64,000 nucleotides of DNA, taken from contig JAFLBX010000001.1 in NCBI GenBank assembly GCA_017303675.1, forward strand, positions 1,991,902 to 2,055,901, in the 5' to 3' direction. Shown here one piece after another: positions 25,302-34,172 of this stretch. A program made the translations under genes and the position numbers. Under the pieces are notes generated by a model. The model ran no database searches and was not told the origin of the DNA. It worked only from the letters and a program-made list of their open reading frames with translations. The DNA comes from Ignavibacteria bacterium. Lineage in GTDB: Bacteria; Bacteroidota; Ignavibacteria; Tepidaquicellales; OLB5. The stretch's first letter is position 1; each line of letters starts with the position of its first letter.

Positions 25302-26330
25302 TTATTCGTAATATTCGTAAATGAAAACTGTTTTATAAGATGGTTTCCTGTTGCTATAATAATTAATAATTTCATTAAGAAAACCCTCTTTATTGTAATC
25401 ATAATCTTCAAAGCGGGTATTTTTAGGATAATAGTAAAACTCAGTTCCAAATTGGTCCCAATTTCTAGTTTTTTGTTTTATTATTTGATTTTGTTGATTA
25501 TAATAATAATGTTCAATTCTATATAAGTGATCATCATGAAAAGAATATTTCAGTATTAATTTATTGTTGTGAAAAATAAATTTATCAGAACCAACTGTAT
25601 TATATCTGTATTCATTAAATAATACTGTATCTTTGTTTTTGGAATAAATTAATTCCCATAATTTATCTTTTTTTCTGTCCGGGTAAACGGAATTACAAGT
25701 TAACTTTAACTTATTTATTCTGTCATATACAACAAAGATCGTATCATTTGCATAATCCCAATATTCTTTTTCTTTTATAAGATTATTCACGGTATCAAAC
25801 TCAAAAAAGTTTGTATCAGTATAATTATCCAGAGTATCATAAATATTTCTAAGCTGTATTAAGTTTCCTCTTGCATCATAGTTATATTTTATAAAACTGT
25901 TATATGCTTTATGGTAATTTATCTTTTCGCTAACTAAGTTCTCTGAATTGTATTTATATAATGCAGAATCAATCGGATCTCTTGTAAAATCACCGTGCCT
26001 TTGAAGAATTGTTATGAAAGTATCTAAATATTTCCATTTAATCAAATGACCGTTTGTATCATACTCATATTTATTTTCGTAAAATAAAGTATCCTCAAAT
26101 TTCCATTTTCTGTAATATTGAGTAGCTTCGGTAATTGCTCTAATCTTGTACTTTTTTATACTTGCTGCATTTTTATTGAGGAGATTAGGATTCTTGTAAG
26201 TAATGTATGGAGTATCAATTTGTGGTGTATAGATTCCACCAACATAATCAGTATTAAATTGAGAAAATAAATCTACAGCTAAAATTATAGAAGCTGAATA
26301 TAAAAGTAATATGTAATCAACTTTTTTCAT
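25302..26330 (-). CDS. Exported protein with YD/RHS-like repeats
   Basis: 342 residues. An N-terminal hydrophobic segment (YILLLYSASIILAVDLFSQ) looks like a signal peptide. The body repeats a loose Y.YD..GNLI.....Y unit: YEYDTNGHLIKWKYLD, YKYNSENLVSEKINY, YNYDARGNLIQLRNIYD, FEFDTVNNLIKEKEYWDY. This resembles the YD/RHS beta-hairpin repeats of envelope proteins. No toxin domain or sorting signal is present, so it is a short stand-alone repeat protein. Function unknown. It is AT-richer than its neighbours. Confidence 0.65.
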   Translation of the reverse strand: MKKVDYILLLYSASIILAVDLFSQFNTDYVGGIYTPQIDTPYITYKNPNLLNKNAASIKKYKIRAITEATQYYRKWKFEDTLFYENKYEYDTNGHLIKWKYLDTFITILQRHGDFTRDPIDSALYKYNSENLVSEKINYHKAYNSFIKYNYDARGNLIQLRNIYDTLDNYTDTNFFEFDTVNNLIKEKEYWDYANDTIFVVYDRINKLKLTCNSVYPDRKKDKLWELIYSKNKDTVLFNEYRYNTVGSDKFIFHNNKLILKYSFHDDHLYRIEHYYYNQQNQIIKQKTRNWDQFGTEFYYYPKNTRFEDYDYNKEGFLNEIINYYSNRKPSYKTVFIYEYYE

Positions 26331-26428
26331 ATCTACAGAAAATTAACTCAATCATACATAAAAAACAACAGGATAATCCGATAAAATAAATTATCAAATT
26401 TTCCTGTAGTAAAAATAATTCCTAATTC

Positions 26429-27850
26429 TTACTTCTTAATTGAATCAACATACTTTCCATGAAACACCCTCATCTTCTCAACCAGCTCTTCCATTTCGTC
26501 ACGTGGAGGAAGGAACGTTGTCCTGAAGTGAAGCGTTCCCGGTAACTGGCCGAATCCTGAGCCGGGTACAACGCAAATTCCCGTTTCTTCTAAGAGTGCC
26601 ATGCAGTAATCATTATCACGCTTGCTCTCGTATGCTAATTGCTCGGCGGGGGACATTTTACTTACATCAGCCGTATGTGGCAGCTCAAGCTTTACAAATG
26701 CATACATTGCGCCCTGAGGAATATCAATTTCCATTCCTTCAATTGCATTCAGACCCTTACCCAAAATCTCAGCTTTCGCTTTCAGTTCATTCAATATTCC
26801 GTCACGCTCCTTAACATACAGGTCATAACTCTCTTCGCCCTGTTTCGGGGGATTCACAACCAAATATGTCACCAATTGTCCCACTGTGTTGCTGCATAGA
26901 CTAATTGATTGCAGCTTGATGAATTCACTCATCACATCAGCAGGCACATTGCGTATTTCAAGGTAGCCGCCTCTATGACCGCACTCGCCCATAAATCCTT
27001 TGCTTACGCTGTGGAAGCTGAAGAGCGAAATATCACTCTCACCCATCTGGTGCATTACCTTCGCAAATGAATGGAACATACCATCTATTGAATACACATT
27101 ATCCTGGTATACTTCATCAGCCATTATTGCAAGCTTATGCTTCTTGGCAAAGTTTATCACCATCTTTATGTTTTCAAATGAAAGCACTGCTCCCGTTGGA
27201 TTACCCGGATTAATAACAACAATTGCAACGGGATCTATTCCTTTAGCTTTCGCATCATTCAGGCTCTTCGTCAATATCTCCTCATTCAGCTGCCATGAAT
27301 TTCCTTCATCTAAATAATACCCTATTTGGCTCCCGCCATAAAGCTCTATTGTTGCGCTGTAAAGCGGGTACTGAGGTATTGGAATCATAAACCCGTCACT
27401 TGGCTTCTTAAGCAGGGCGGTCAGGACTGCTGATACTCCCTTACTTGCGCCGTCTGTCAGTATAATTTGATTTTCGTTTGTAGGTATCCCATCGCGCTTT
27501 TCAATAAATTGCGATACAGCCTGTTTAATAAACGGTGTCCCTGCACTCTGTGTATACGCGCCTGTACCGTGAGGCATCATGTGATGCAGATGTTTTGCAT
27601 GTTTAATAATATCCTGCGGAAATAATTCATTCACCTGCTCATGTTCAAGCAATGCAGGGTATTCCATCAGGCAAAGTATTTGCCTTATATAAGTGAGAGG
27701 TTTCTGCTTCAATGCCTGCGGATTGCCGATGTTGCAGTAAATAATTTTTTTGCCTGATTTCTCGAGCTCCTGCGCGCGGATTACAATGGGTCCCCTTACT
27801 GCATATTCAGCGCTTAATAATTGCGGGTTTAAGTCTTTGATTGATATCAT
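26429..27850 (-). CDS. Class I aminotransferase resembling eukaryotic alanine aminotransferase
   Basis: 473 residues, fold-type I PLP enzyme. SFHSVSKGFMGECGHRGGY contains PLP-lysine Lys284 and is very close to the corresponding block of plant and animal alanine aminotransferases. NPGNPTGAVLS, MADEVYQDN, and the long N-terminal region (AVRGPIVIRAQEL, CNIGNPQALKQKPLT) match that subfamily rather than AspC or AlaA. The expected reaction is alanine + 2-oxoglutarate to pyruvate + glutamate. It stands alone between repeat-rich spacers. Confidence 0.88.
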   Translation of the reverse strand: MISIKDLNPQLLSAEYAVRGPIVIRAQELEKSGKKIIYCNIGNPQALKQKPLTYIRQILCLMEYPALLEHEQVNELFPQDIIKHAKHLHHMMPHGTGAYTQSAGTPFIKQAVSQFIEKRDGIPTNENQIILTDGASKGVSAVLTALLKKPSDGFMIPIPQYPLYSATIELYGGSQIGYYLDEGNSWQLNEEILTKSLNDAKAKGIDPVAIVVINPGNPTGAVLSFENIKMVINFAKKHKLAIMADEVYQDNVYSIDGMFHSFAKVMHQMGESDISLFSFHSVSKGFMGECGHRGGYLEIRNVPADVMSEFIKLQSISLCSNTVGQLVTYLVVNPPKQGEESYDLYVKERDGILNELKAKAEILGKGLNAIEGMEIDIPQGAMYAFVKLELPHTADVSKMSPAEQLAYESKRDNDYCMALLEETGICVVPGSGFGQLPGTLHFRTTFLPPRDEMEELVEKMRVFHGKYVDSIKK

Positions 27851-27874
27851 GTTATTCAGTAGTATTTAGTTATT

Positions 27875-27969
27875 ATTTGCGAGGAGCGATAGCGACGAAG
27901 CAATCTCATTGAAAGACGTATCAATGGATTAGATTGCTTCTTAAAGTCGCAGCGTATTCGTTCGCAAAT
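27875..27969. repeat. Facing pair of GCGACGAAGCAATCT repeats (family E)
   Basis: ATTTGCGAGGAGCGATAGCG and the following ACGAAGCAATCT (27875-27906) are mirrored by AGATTGCTTC .. GTTCGCAAAT (27931-27969), so the unit can fold into one long hairpin. It begins the 715-base gene-free stretch 27851-28565. Confidence 0.65.
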
Positions 27970-28045
27970 TATTTATCTTTGCAAAATAAATAATCAAAAC
28001 TCTATATTAAACATATTTCTTAAGCCTCTTATCCTTAAGACTGCC

Positions 28046-28342
28046 TTAAAACAATCCCCCCTTTTTCAAAGGGGGGAGTAAAAGCTGCCGTATTCATCAA
28101 TTGTAGATCAAACGATAACTTTAATCTTGCAATAATCTGCGATGGGGGTTGGCTTCTAAACCACAATAATACAACCCTTCGGGGTTCTCTTTATTCCATT
28201 TCTCTAATCTACAATAATTTCACTCCTTCGGAGTTGGGATTAATCCCGTTATTAGAGACTTATCAATCCCGAAGGGATGGCATTATTGTAGAACTGAATT
28301 GTAGTAATTTTATTAACCCCGAAGGGGTGACATTCTTGTAGA
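28046..28342. repeat. Repeat mosaic: family B copy plus four CCCGAAGGG units (family F)
   Basis: A CCCCCCTTTTTCAAAGGGGG hairpin lies at 28046-28078. Four units of a CCGAAGGGRTG.CATTATTGTAG repeat follow: two inverted (28160-28186, 28206-28237) and two direct (28262-28292, 28312-28342), giving a head-to-head layout. TCTCTAAT (28201) and ATTAGAGA (28250) add an inner inverted pair. I see no gene here. Confidence 0.65.
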
Positions 28343-28439
28343 AAATGGATAGAAAAATATTTAAACCTTGAACCGGTGTCATTATCTCTTTTATTCAAAT
28401 AAATCTGCATAAGTTCTGGAAAAATTCGAGCAATTAGTG

Positions 28440-28465
28440 AAATTCGTGTAATTCGTGGTTAAACC
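28440..28465. repeat. ATTCGTGTAATTCGTGGTTA repeat (family J)
   Basis: Second copy of the phrase found upstream of recA. A 15-base dyad GGACTACCGTAGTCC (28485-28499) follows, just upstream of the rsmB -7 box. Confidence 0.5.
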
Positions 28466-28528
28466 TTTTAATATTTGCCTATTCGGACTACCGTAGTCCT
28501 ATTCATTGTATATACTATAATATACCGC

Positions 28529-28536
28529 TATATTTG
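28529..28536 (+). promoter_or_regulatory. -7 box upstream of rsmB
   Basis: TATATTTG fits TAnnTTTG; transcription would begin about 28543, leaving a short leader before the ATG at 28566. Confidence 0.45.
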
Positions 28537-28565
28537 CATAATAACTGAATTAATGTGTATAAATA

Positions 28566-30242
28566 ATGAGCGAAAACAACGAAAATTCAGGCGAAAATGT
28601 GAATAATTTGGTACCGGAAGAAATTAAAGCACCTGTATTGAATGAAACTGTAACTGAGCCTAAAGAGATCAAAGTTACAGATCCACAAGAACCTGAAGTA
28701 AAACAAAATGAAGAGACCCAAAACGGGTCAGGACTAACTGAACCAACCCAAAATGAATCTGCCCAAGGCGGTGATAAACCCGCTGCAAAGCAGCCGTTCA
28801 ATAAGAACAGCGATAAGGCTTACTCTGATAAACCTTCGAACAAGTCAGGTGATAACCGCAATTACCAGAATAAACGCGAGCGCCCCAAAGGCGATACCAT
28901 TTATTCCGATGCGCGCAGCCTGGCTGTAAAGATACTTACCCGTGTTGAGCGTACCGATGCGTATCTTGATAAGCTTATCGATTTTGAGATCCGCACTGAG
29001 TTGCTTAACGACTACGATAAATCTTTACTGAATGAAATTTGCCACGGCGTTATCAGGTGGATGCGCAGGCTTGACTGGTTCCTCAACGGTTTTTACCGCG
29101 GCAACTGGGAAAAATGCACACCTGAAATAAAAAATACGCTCCGCGTAGCTTTATACCAGATATTATTCCTTAACAAGATACCTGATTTTGCTGCTGTGAA
29201 TGAAGCTGTTGAATTTGTAAAACGTATCAGCACACAAAAACACGCTGATGTTGTTAACGGTCTTCTGCGTACAATTATCCGCACTAAGAACGATCTTGTT
29301 TACCCCACACGCGAAATTGACGAAGTAAAATATCTCGGCATTATGCAGTCACATCCAAACTGGATGGTGAAAAGATGGATCGACCGCTTCGGTTTTGATG
29401 ACGCATCATTGCTGGCGGAATCGAACAATAAACGTCCCATACTAACACTGCGTGTAAACACGCTTAAAACTTCCAAAGAAGATGTATTTAAACGCTTTGA
29501 TGAACGCAGTATTGTTTACCGCACATGCCGCTACATAGATTATTTTGTAACTCTTCGCTTGATGTCAAAGATATATCTTGATGAAGATTTTAAAGATGGC
29601 AAATATACCGTGCAGGATGAATCCGCCGGACTGCCGGCTGTGCTGCTTAAGCCAACCGAAAATGACATGATACTTGATATGTGCGCAGCACCGGGTGGTA
29701 AATCAACCCACATCGCGCAATTGCTCGGCGGAAAAGGTAAAGTTTATTCCGTTGATAAATTCGACGCTAAGATCAAAATGATGAAGCAGAACGCTGAGCG
29801 GCTCGGAATCACAAATATTGAATTTATTCAGGATGATGCCCGGGACCTGCAGGATGAAAGGGTAAAGGACCTTAAGTTTGATAAAATTCTTCTTGATGCG
29901 CCTTGTTCGGGACTCGGTGTGCTTTCAAAAAAACCTGAAATCAGATGGAAGCGTGAATTTGAAGATATACTTGCGCTCACAGAAATACAGAAGAACCTGC
30001 TTAACAGCGCGGTTAAATACCTGAAGCCGGGCGGCGTTATTGTTTACAGCACATGCTCAACCGAACAGGAAGAGAACATGGATGTTGTTAAGGATTTCCT
30101 TGAGAAAAATCCTGATTTCAAAATTGATAACGCTTCGCAATATGTAAAAAGTGAGCTTGTAAACGCAGAAGGCTGCATCGAAACCTTCCCGCACAGGCAC
30201 AACATTGACGGCTCTTTTGCTGCAAGATTAATTAAAAAATAA
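28566..30242 (+). CDS. rsmB: 16S rRNA m5C methyltransferase (RsmB-like)
   Basis: 558 residues. Residues 1-110 are a disordered extension rich in Glu, Asn, Lys and Pro, not part of the usual enzyme. A NusB-like RNA-binding domain follows (about 117-250: ARSLAVKILTRVERTDAYLD, LNEICHGVIRWMRRLDW, VNEAVEFVKRI). The catalytic Rossmann domain shows DMCAAPGGKSTHIAQ (about 370), DAPCSGLGVLSKKPEIRWKR (about 443) and STCSTEQEEN (about 495), the two-cysteine chemistry of RNA cytosine-5 methyltransferases. RsmB methylates C967 of 16S rRNA in E. coli. A family B repeat and the Rrf2 gene follow. Confidence 0.92.
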   Translation: MSENNENSGENVNNLVPEEIKAPVLNETVTEPKEIKVTDPQEPEVKQNEETQNGSGLTEPTQNESAQGGDKPAAKQPFNKNSDKAYSDKPSNKSGDNRNYQNKRERPKGDTIYSDARSLAVKILTRVERTDAYLDKLIDFEIRTELLNDYDKSLLNEICHGVIRWMRRLDWFLNGFYRGNWEKCTPEIKNTLRVALYQILFLNKIPDFAAVNEAVEFVKRISTQKHADVVNGLLRTIIRTKNDLVYPTREIDEVKYLGIMQSHPNWMVKRWIDRFGFDDASLLAESNNKRPILTLRVNTLKTSKEDVFKRFDERSIVYRTCRYIDYFVTLRLMSKIYLDEDFKDGKYTVQDESAGLPAVLLKPTENDMILDMCAAPGGKSTHIAQLLGGKGKVYSVDKFDAKIKMMKQNAERLGITNIEFIQDDARDLQDERVKDLKFDKILLDAPCSGLGVLSKKPEIRWKREFEDILALTEIQKNLLNSAVKYLKPGGVIVYSTCSTEQEENMDVVKDFLEKNPDFKIDNASQYVKSELVNAEGCIETFPHRHNIDGSFAARLIKK

Positions 30243-30255
30243 AATTTTCTTTCCA

Positions 30256-30295
30256 AAGTCCCCTCCTTTACAAGGAGGGGATTTAGGGGAGGTCT
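30256..30295. repeat. Family B palindrome providing the Rrf2 ribosome-binding site
   Basis: AAAGTCCCCTCCTTTACAAG continues as GAGGGGATTTAGGGGAGGTCT. Its GGGGAGG tail (30286-30292) is eight bases before the Rrf2 ATG, an ideal Shine-Dalgarno position. It is the closest relative of the copy embedded in queG. Confidence 0.8.
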
Positions 30296-30300
30296 AAATT

Positions 30301-30705
30301 ATGTTTAAACTCTCAAAAAAAGTAGAATACGGACTTATAGCAGTAAAACACATGGCTACGCCGGGTGAAAACTGCACATCTTCGGCAAAGGAAATTGCCG
30401 ATAAGTATAATATTCCATATGACCTGCTTTCGAAAATTCTGCAGAAGCTTAAAAAGCATGAGATATTAGGCTCGGTACAGGGAACTCACGGCGGCTACAA
30501 GCTGCTTATGGATCCTAAAGAGCTTACGCTTGCGCAGATCTTCAATGCAATTGAAGGCGAAAGCTATATTCTTGATTGCGGCAAACACGAAGATTCAGAA
30601 GCATGCTCTATTTATGAAACGTGTATATTAAGCAGCCCGTTAAAAAAAATACAGCGGCAGATAAACAGCTATTTTAATTCCACAACACTTGCAGAAATAG
30701 TCTGA
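30301..30705 (+). CDS. Rrf2-family transcriptional regulator
   Basis: 134 residues. Winged helix with KKVEYGLIAVKHMA, AKEIADKYNIPYDLLSKILQKL and GSVQGTHGGYKL, the Rrf2 hallmark. Three cysteines (Cys93, Cys102, Cys108) sit where IscR binds its 2Fe-2S cluster, with spacing a little wider than IscR. Located 11 bases before cysteine desulfurase, it likely senses Fe-S status and controls the following genes. Translation appears to start from a Shine-Dalgarno sequence inside a palindromic repeat. Confidence 0.9.
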   Translation: MFKLSKKVEYGLIAVKHMATPGENCTSSAKEIADKYNIPYDLLSKILQKLKKHEILGSVQGTHGGYKLLMDPKELTLAQIFNAIEGESYILDCGKHEDSEACSIYETCILSSPLKKIQRQINSYFNSTTLAEIV

Positions 30706-30716
30706 TAATATTTAAG

Positions 30717-31925
30717 ATGATAAATTTTCCGATATATCTCGATAACAATTCAACAACCAGGGTGGATCCCGCTGTAGTGGATGCCATGCTGCCTTATTTC
30801 AGCGAACATTACGGCAACTCCTCCAGCAAGTCTCATGAATTCGGCTGGAAAGCTGAAGCCGCTGTGCAGCATGCGCGCAGCCTTGCTGCGAGGCTGCTAA
30901 ACTGTGAGCCAAGAGATATCATTTTCACCAGCGGCGCAACTGAATCAATAAACCTTGCCATTAAAGGCACCGCCGAAATGTACGGCGCAAAAGGAAATCA
31001 TATTATTACTACGCAGATCGAGCATGAAGCCGTACTTGATTCATGCAAAAACCTTGAGCGCAAAGGCTATGAGATAACTTATGTAAAAGTGAATTCCGGC
31101 GGAATTGTTGATCCGCGGGATATAGCAGCAGCAATTACCGGCAATACAATTCTTGTTTCAGTTATGTATGCCAATAACGAAATAGGAACTATACAGCCAA
31201 TAAAAGAAATTGCAGGAATTTGCAGAGCAAAAAAGATCGTTTTTCATACTGATGCAACACAGGCAGCAGGTAAAATACCGCTTGATCTATCGGATCATTC
31301 TATTGACCTTCTCAGCTTTTCTTCGCATAAAATGTACGGACCCAAAGGTGTTGGCGCTCTTTATAAAACCGGTAAGCTTCCCAGGGTCAGAATAATGCCT
31401 CAAACTGATGGCGGCGCACAGGAAAAAGGACTCCGCGCCGGCACATTGAACGTGCCGGGTATCGTTGGCTTCGGCAAAGCATGCGAAATTGCTGCAAAAG
31501 TGCTGAAAACGGAAGTTGATAGTATCACACTTAAAAGGGACAGGCTCTATAATGGAATTATTTCAGCAGTAAAAGGGGTTAGAGTAAATGGTGACCTCAA
31601 TAAAAGGATACCGGGTAATCTGAATATCAGTATCCCCGGAGTTGATGCTGACTCCCTGATGATGGCAATGAAGGAAATCGCAGTTTCAACCGGCAGCGCC
31701 TGTTCATCTGAATCAGTAGAGCCCTCACATGTTCTCAGCGCAATCGGGCTTGATAAAGAACTGATGCGCTCAACGATACGTTTCGGCATAGGCAGGTTTA
31801 ACACTGATGAAGAAATTAATTACGTAATAAATAAAGTTTCAGAAAAAGTAAATTACCTGCTAGGCTTAAAAACCCCTTCTGAGAACGGAAGCAAAACGAA
31901 GAAAGGGGAATATGCTGAAAAATAA
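30717..31925 (+). CDS. iscS: Cysteine desulfurase (NifS/IscS)
   Basis: 402 residues, PLP enzyme. It begins IYLDNNSTTRVDPAV, has the PLP-lysine Lys205 in SSHKMYGPKG and the catalytic Cys329 in TGSACSSESVEPSH. It removes sulfur from cysteine for Fe-S clusters and thio-modifications. It follows the Rrf2 regulator and precedes, with a 14-base overlap, an exported barrel-like protein; an IscA-type gene follows. No IscU scaffold gene is seen in the window. Confidence 0.95.
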   Translation: MINFPIYLDNNSTTRVDPAVVDAMLPYFSEHYGNSSSKSHEFGWKAEAAVQHARSLAARLLNCEPRDIIFTSGATESINLAIKGTAEMYGAKGNHIITTQIEHEAVLDSCKNLERKGYEITYVKVNSGGIVDPRDIAAAITGNTILVSVMYANNEIGTIQPIKEIAGICRAKKIVFHTDATQAAGKIPLDLSDHSIDLLSFSSHKMYGPKGVGALYKTGKLPRVRIMPQTDGGAQEKGLRAGTLNVPGIVGFGKACEIAAKVLKTEVDSITLKRDRLYNGIISAVKGVRVNGDLNKRIPGNLNISIPGVDADSLMMAMKEIAVSTGSACSSESVEPSHVLSAIGLDKELMRSTIRFGIGRFNTDEEINYVINKVSEKVNYLLGLKTPSENGSKTKKGEYAEK

Positions 31926-32682
31926 GATAATTTTACTTTTTGTTTTTGCTATTTTTACAACAAGTATTTTCCCGCAGGGCAGATCAAATAAAAACTCACG
32001 GGATAGTTTCAGCAGGATAGAATTGAGCTTCAGTATCGGTTATTCAAGGCCGCTGCTTGAAGCATACGGCGATAAAGTCACTATCAATGCCGCTGAAGAC
32101 CAATTGTTCATTGACGGCAAAAGGCTTATCGATTCCGATAATCTCGGAACGAATAAAGGTATCGGGGTTCAGACCTACATGAAGTACAGCCTCATGAAAA
32201 ACGGCAGGCTAAAAGCGCTCTTTAACATAGGGTATAATGCATTGACCGGGAATTATCCCGGACCATCTGATTATGATATAGGGGTGAGGATCCAGTCATT
32301 TTCACTTGGACTTGGCGCTGAAGTTAACCCGCTTGGTCATAATTCACCTGTTTACCCGGCAGTGTTCGGACTTATGCGTATGAATTTTATGGGTGGTGAA
32401 ACTTATCATAAGGCGGGTCTCGATTTCTTCAAAGTAACGCCCCGTTATGGTTATACCGGTGGTTTTAAGCTATACTTCAGGGTTAAAAATACCATCGACC
32501 TCTTTACAGGCTACAGCTACAGCTACGATAATGCCTGGGGGAAACAAACTGAAGATAATACTGTTACAACAGATAGAACCATTGTTTTCAGGGATGAAAA
32601 AAGCGCGGTAAACGGGCTTACTTCAAACCGCAGGGTCGCATATTGGGCACTGTATTTAGGTATGAATTTTTTCTTTAAATAA
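31912..32682 (+). CDS. Predicted outer-membrane beta-barrel protein
   Basis: 256 residues. A signal peptide (NKIILLFVFAIFTTSIFPQ) leads to alternating amphipathic strands (RIELSFSIGYSRPLLE, MKYSLMKNGRLKALFNIGYNA, IRIQSFSLGLGAEVN-like, AYWALYLGMNFFFK). The C-terminal residues MNFFFK end close to the aromatic-terminated barrel signal. I recognise no named family. The start overlaps iscS by 14 bases, so translation is probably coupled, an odd pairing for a cytoplasmic Fe-S gene and an envelope protein. Confidence 0.65.
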   Translation: MLKNKIILLFVFAIFTTSIFPQGRSNKNSRDSFSRIELSFSIGYSRPLLEAYGDKVTINAAEDQLFIDGKRLIDSDNLGTNKGIGVQTYMKYSLMKNGRLKALFNIGYNALTGNYPGPSDYDIGVRIQSFSLGLGAEVNPLGHNSPVYPAVFGLMRMNFMGGETYHKAGLDFFKVTPRYGYTGGFKLYFRVKNTIDLFTGYSYSYDNAWGKQTEDNTVTTDRTIVFRDEKSAVNGLTSNRRVAYWALYLGMNFFFK

Positions 32683-32708
32683 ACTATTTTTAACAATATC
32701 TGAATCAA

Positions 32709-32738
32709 TTTGCGAGAAGCAAAACGACGAAGCAATCT
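32709..32738. repeat. TTTGCGAGAAGC repeat (family E)
   Basis: TTTGCGAGAAGCAAAACGAC then GAAGCAATCT, the same family as 13334 and 27875. It separates the barrel gene from the IscA-type gene. Confidence 0.6.
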
Positions 32739-32796
32739 TAATCAGCAATTTTTGTAAACACTAGAGCAGCGTTAAACAATCTAAATATATATAATT

Positions 32797-33177
32797 ATGT
32801 CAGAAACAAATATTGTAACACCAGAAATTACCAAACCGGAAGTTACCGACGGCATCGTGTTGACGGAAAAAGCCATTGGAGAAGTTAAAAAGATCATGGC
32901 TGAAAACTCTATCCCTGAAGATTATGTTCTTAGGATAGGGGTTAAAGGCGGAGGCTGCTCAGGGTTAACATACACACTTGGCTTTGATGCAGAATTAAAG
33001 CCAAATGATAAGATACTGAATTATGATAATGTAAAAGTTGCTGTTGACTGGAAGAGTATTCTTTATCTAACCGGTACAACCGTTGATTATACTGACGGCC
33101 TTAACGGCAAAGGATTTGTTTTTAATAATCCTTCAGCTAAAAAAACTTGCGGCTGCGGCAGTTCTTTCGGAGTATAA
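32797..33177 (+). CDS. HesB/IscA-type iron-sulfur assembly protein
   Basis: 126 residues. The three conserved cysteines are Cys54 in GGGCSGLTY and Cys118/Cys120 in TCGCGSSF. A-type carriers pass Fe-S clusters to target enzymes. An 18-residue N-terminal extension rich in Thr and Pro precedes the domain. Its position two genes after iscS suits a shared Fe-S assembly role, though a repeat-bearing spacer suggests a separate promoter. Confidence 0.94.
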   Translation: MSETNIVTPEITKPEVTDGIVLTEKAIGEVKKIMAENSIPEDYVLRIGVKGGGCSGLTYTLGFDAELKPNDKILNYDNVKVAVDWKSILYLTGTTVDYTDGLNGKGFVFNNPSAKKTCGCGSSFGV

Positions 33178-33298
33178 CTAATTTTTAAAAAGTTTTTTAA
33201 CCACCTTGTTTATAAAGGGGGAAGTATTTTCTCTGGTTTTGAGAATTTTTTTGATACTGAATTAAACACATCTTCACAAAAAAATAATTTTTTTACTT

Positions 33299-34072
33299 AT
33301 GAAAAATAAAAGCAGAAGAGAATTCATCAAAACTTCTGCGCTGGGCGCTGTTTCGCTCGGTTTGCTTAACAATATCGGATTTTCAAATACTAATAATTAT
33401 AACCAAAGCGGCAGGGCTTTGGGATCCAAAGGAGGATATTTTAAAATGGCTTATGAATGGAAATTCAACCCCCGTCCATACAGTGATGAAGAAGCAAAAA
33501 CATTATTAAAAGATGTTATCGACGCTGAAACCACTGACTGGCACTATAATACACATCATAAAGGATATGTAACTTTTTTAAATAACATAGAAAAAGAGCT
33601 TGAGTCCGCTGATCTTGCAAAAGCCAACGGCAACTGGTCTGATCTTGGTGAGCTTAAACGCCGCTTTACATGGAACCACTCCGGCGCATATCTGCATGAT
33701 GTATATTGGGATAATATGGGCGGAGACGGCGATATTTCAAAAGGTCCTGATGTTAAAGCTGCCATCGAAGCTAATTGGGGCTCTGTTGATAACTGGAAAG
33801 CTGAGTTCAAAGCATGTTCAGTTGCAGCAAAATTAAGCGGCTGGGGACTTCTCGTATTCGACAGGCTTTATTCAGGCAGGCTCATAAACGTTCTGGTTGA
33901 TGAACACCAGTACGGTGCAATATGGGGCGGTGTGCCGTTAATTGCATGTGATGTATTTGAACATGCTTATTATCATAAAGATGGACCCGGAAGGGCTAAA
34001 TATATTGATAACTTTATCAATAATCTCAACTGGGCAAGAATTAATGACAGGTTCAATAAATATTGCAAATAA
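33299..34072 (+). CDS. Tat-exported Fe/Mn superoxide dismutase
   Basis: 257 residues. SRREFIKTSALGA at the N-terminus is a twin-arginine signal, so the folded metalloenzyme is expected in the periplasm. The dismutase domain starts near 50. Metal ligands are His82 (WHYNTHHKGYV), His127 (WNHSGAYLH), Asp218 and His222 (CDVFEHAYY). The usual DVWEH tryptophan is Phe here, a mild active-site deviation. It converts superoxide to oxygen and peroxide. Fe versus Mn use cannot be told. Followed by a clear terminator. Confidence 0.92.
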   Translation: MKNKSRREFIKTSALGAVSLGLLNNIGFSNTNNYNQSGRALGSKGGYFKMAYEWKFNPRPYSDEEAKTLLKDVIDAETTDWHYNTHHKGYVTFLNNIEKELESADLAKANGNWSDLGELKRRFTWNHSGAYLHDVYWDNMGGDGDISKGPDVKAAIEANWGSVDNWKAEFKACSVAAKLSGWGLLVFDRLYSGRLINVLVDEHQYGAIWGGVPLIACDVFEHAYYHKDGPGRAKYIDNFINNLNWARINDRFNKYCK

Positions 34073-34100
34073 CATATTGTAAATAAAATATATAACTCTA

Positions 34101-34123
34101 GGCAGGTTTTTTATTAACCTGCC
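34101..34123 (+). terminator. Terminator after superoxide dismutase
   Basis: GGCAGGTT pairs with AACCTGCC across a T-rich loop, 28 bases after the stop; the tail is only moderately T-rich. Confidence 0.6.
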
Positions 34124-34172
34124 CTGTTTATTATATGTAAAACTATTAAAATACTTATTATATTTGGCACAA

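Noticed and set aside
28160..28342. Possible CRISPR array
   Set aside because: Only four units, in two orientations, with unequal spacers and no cas genes.
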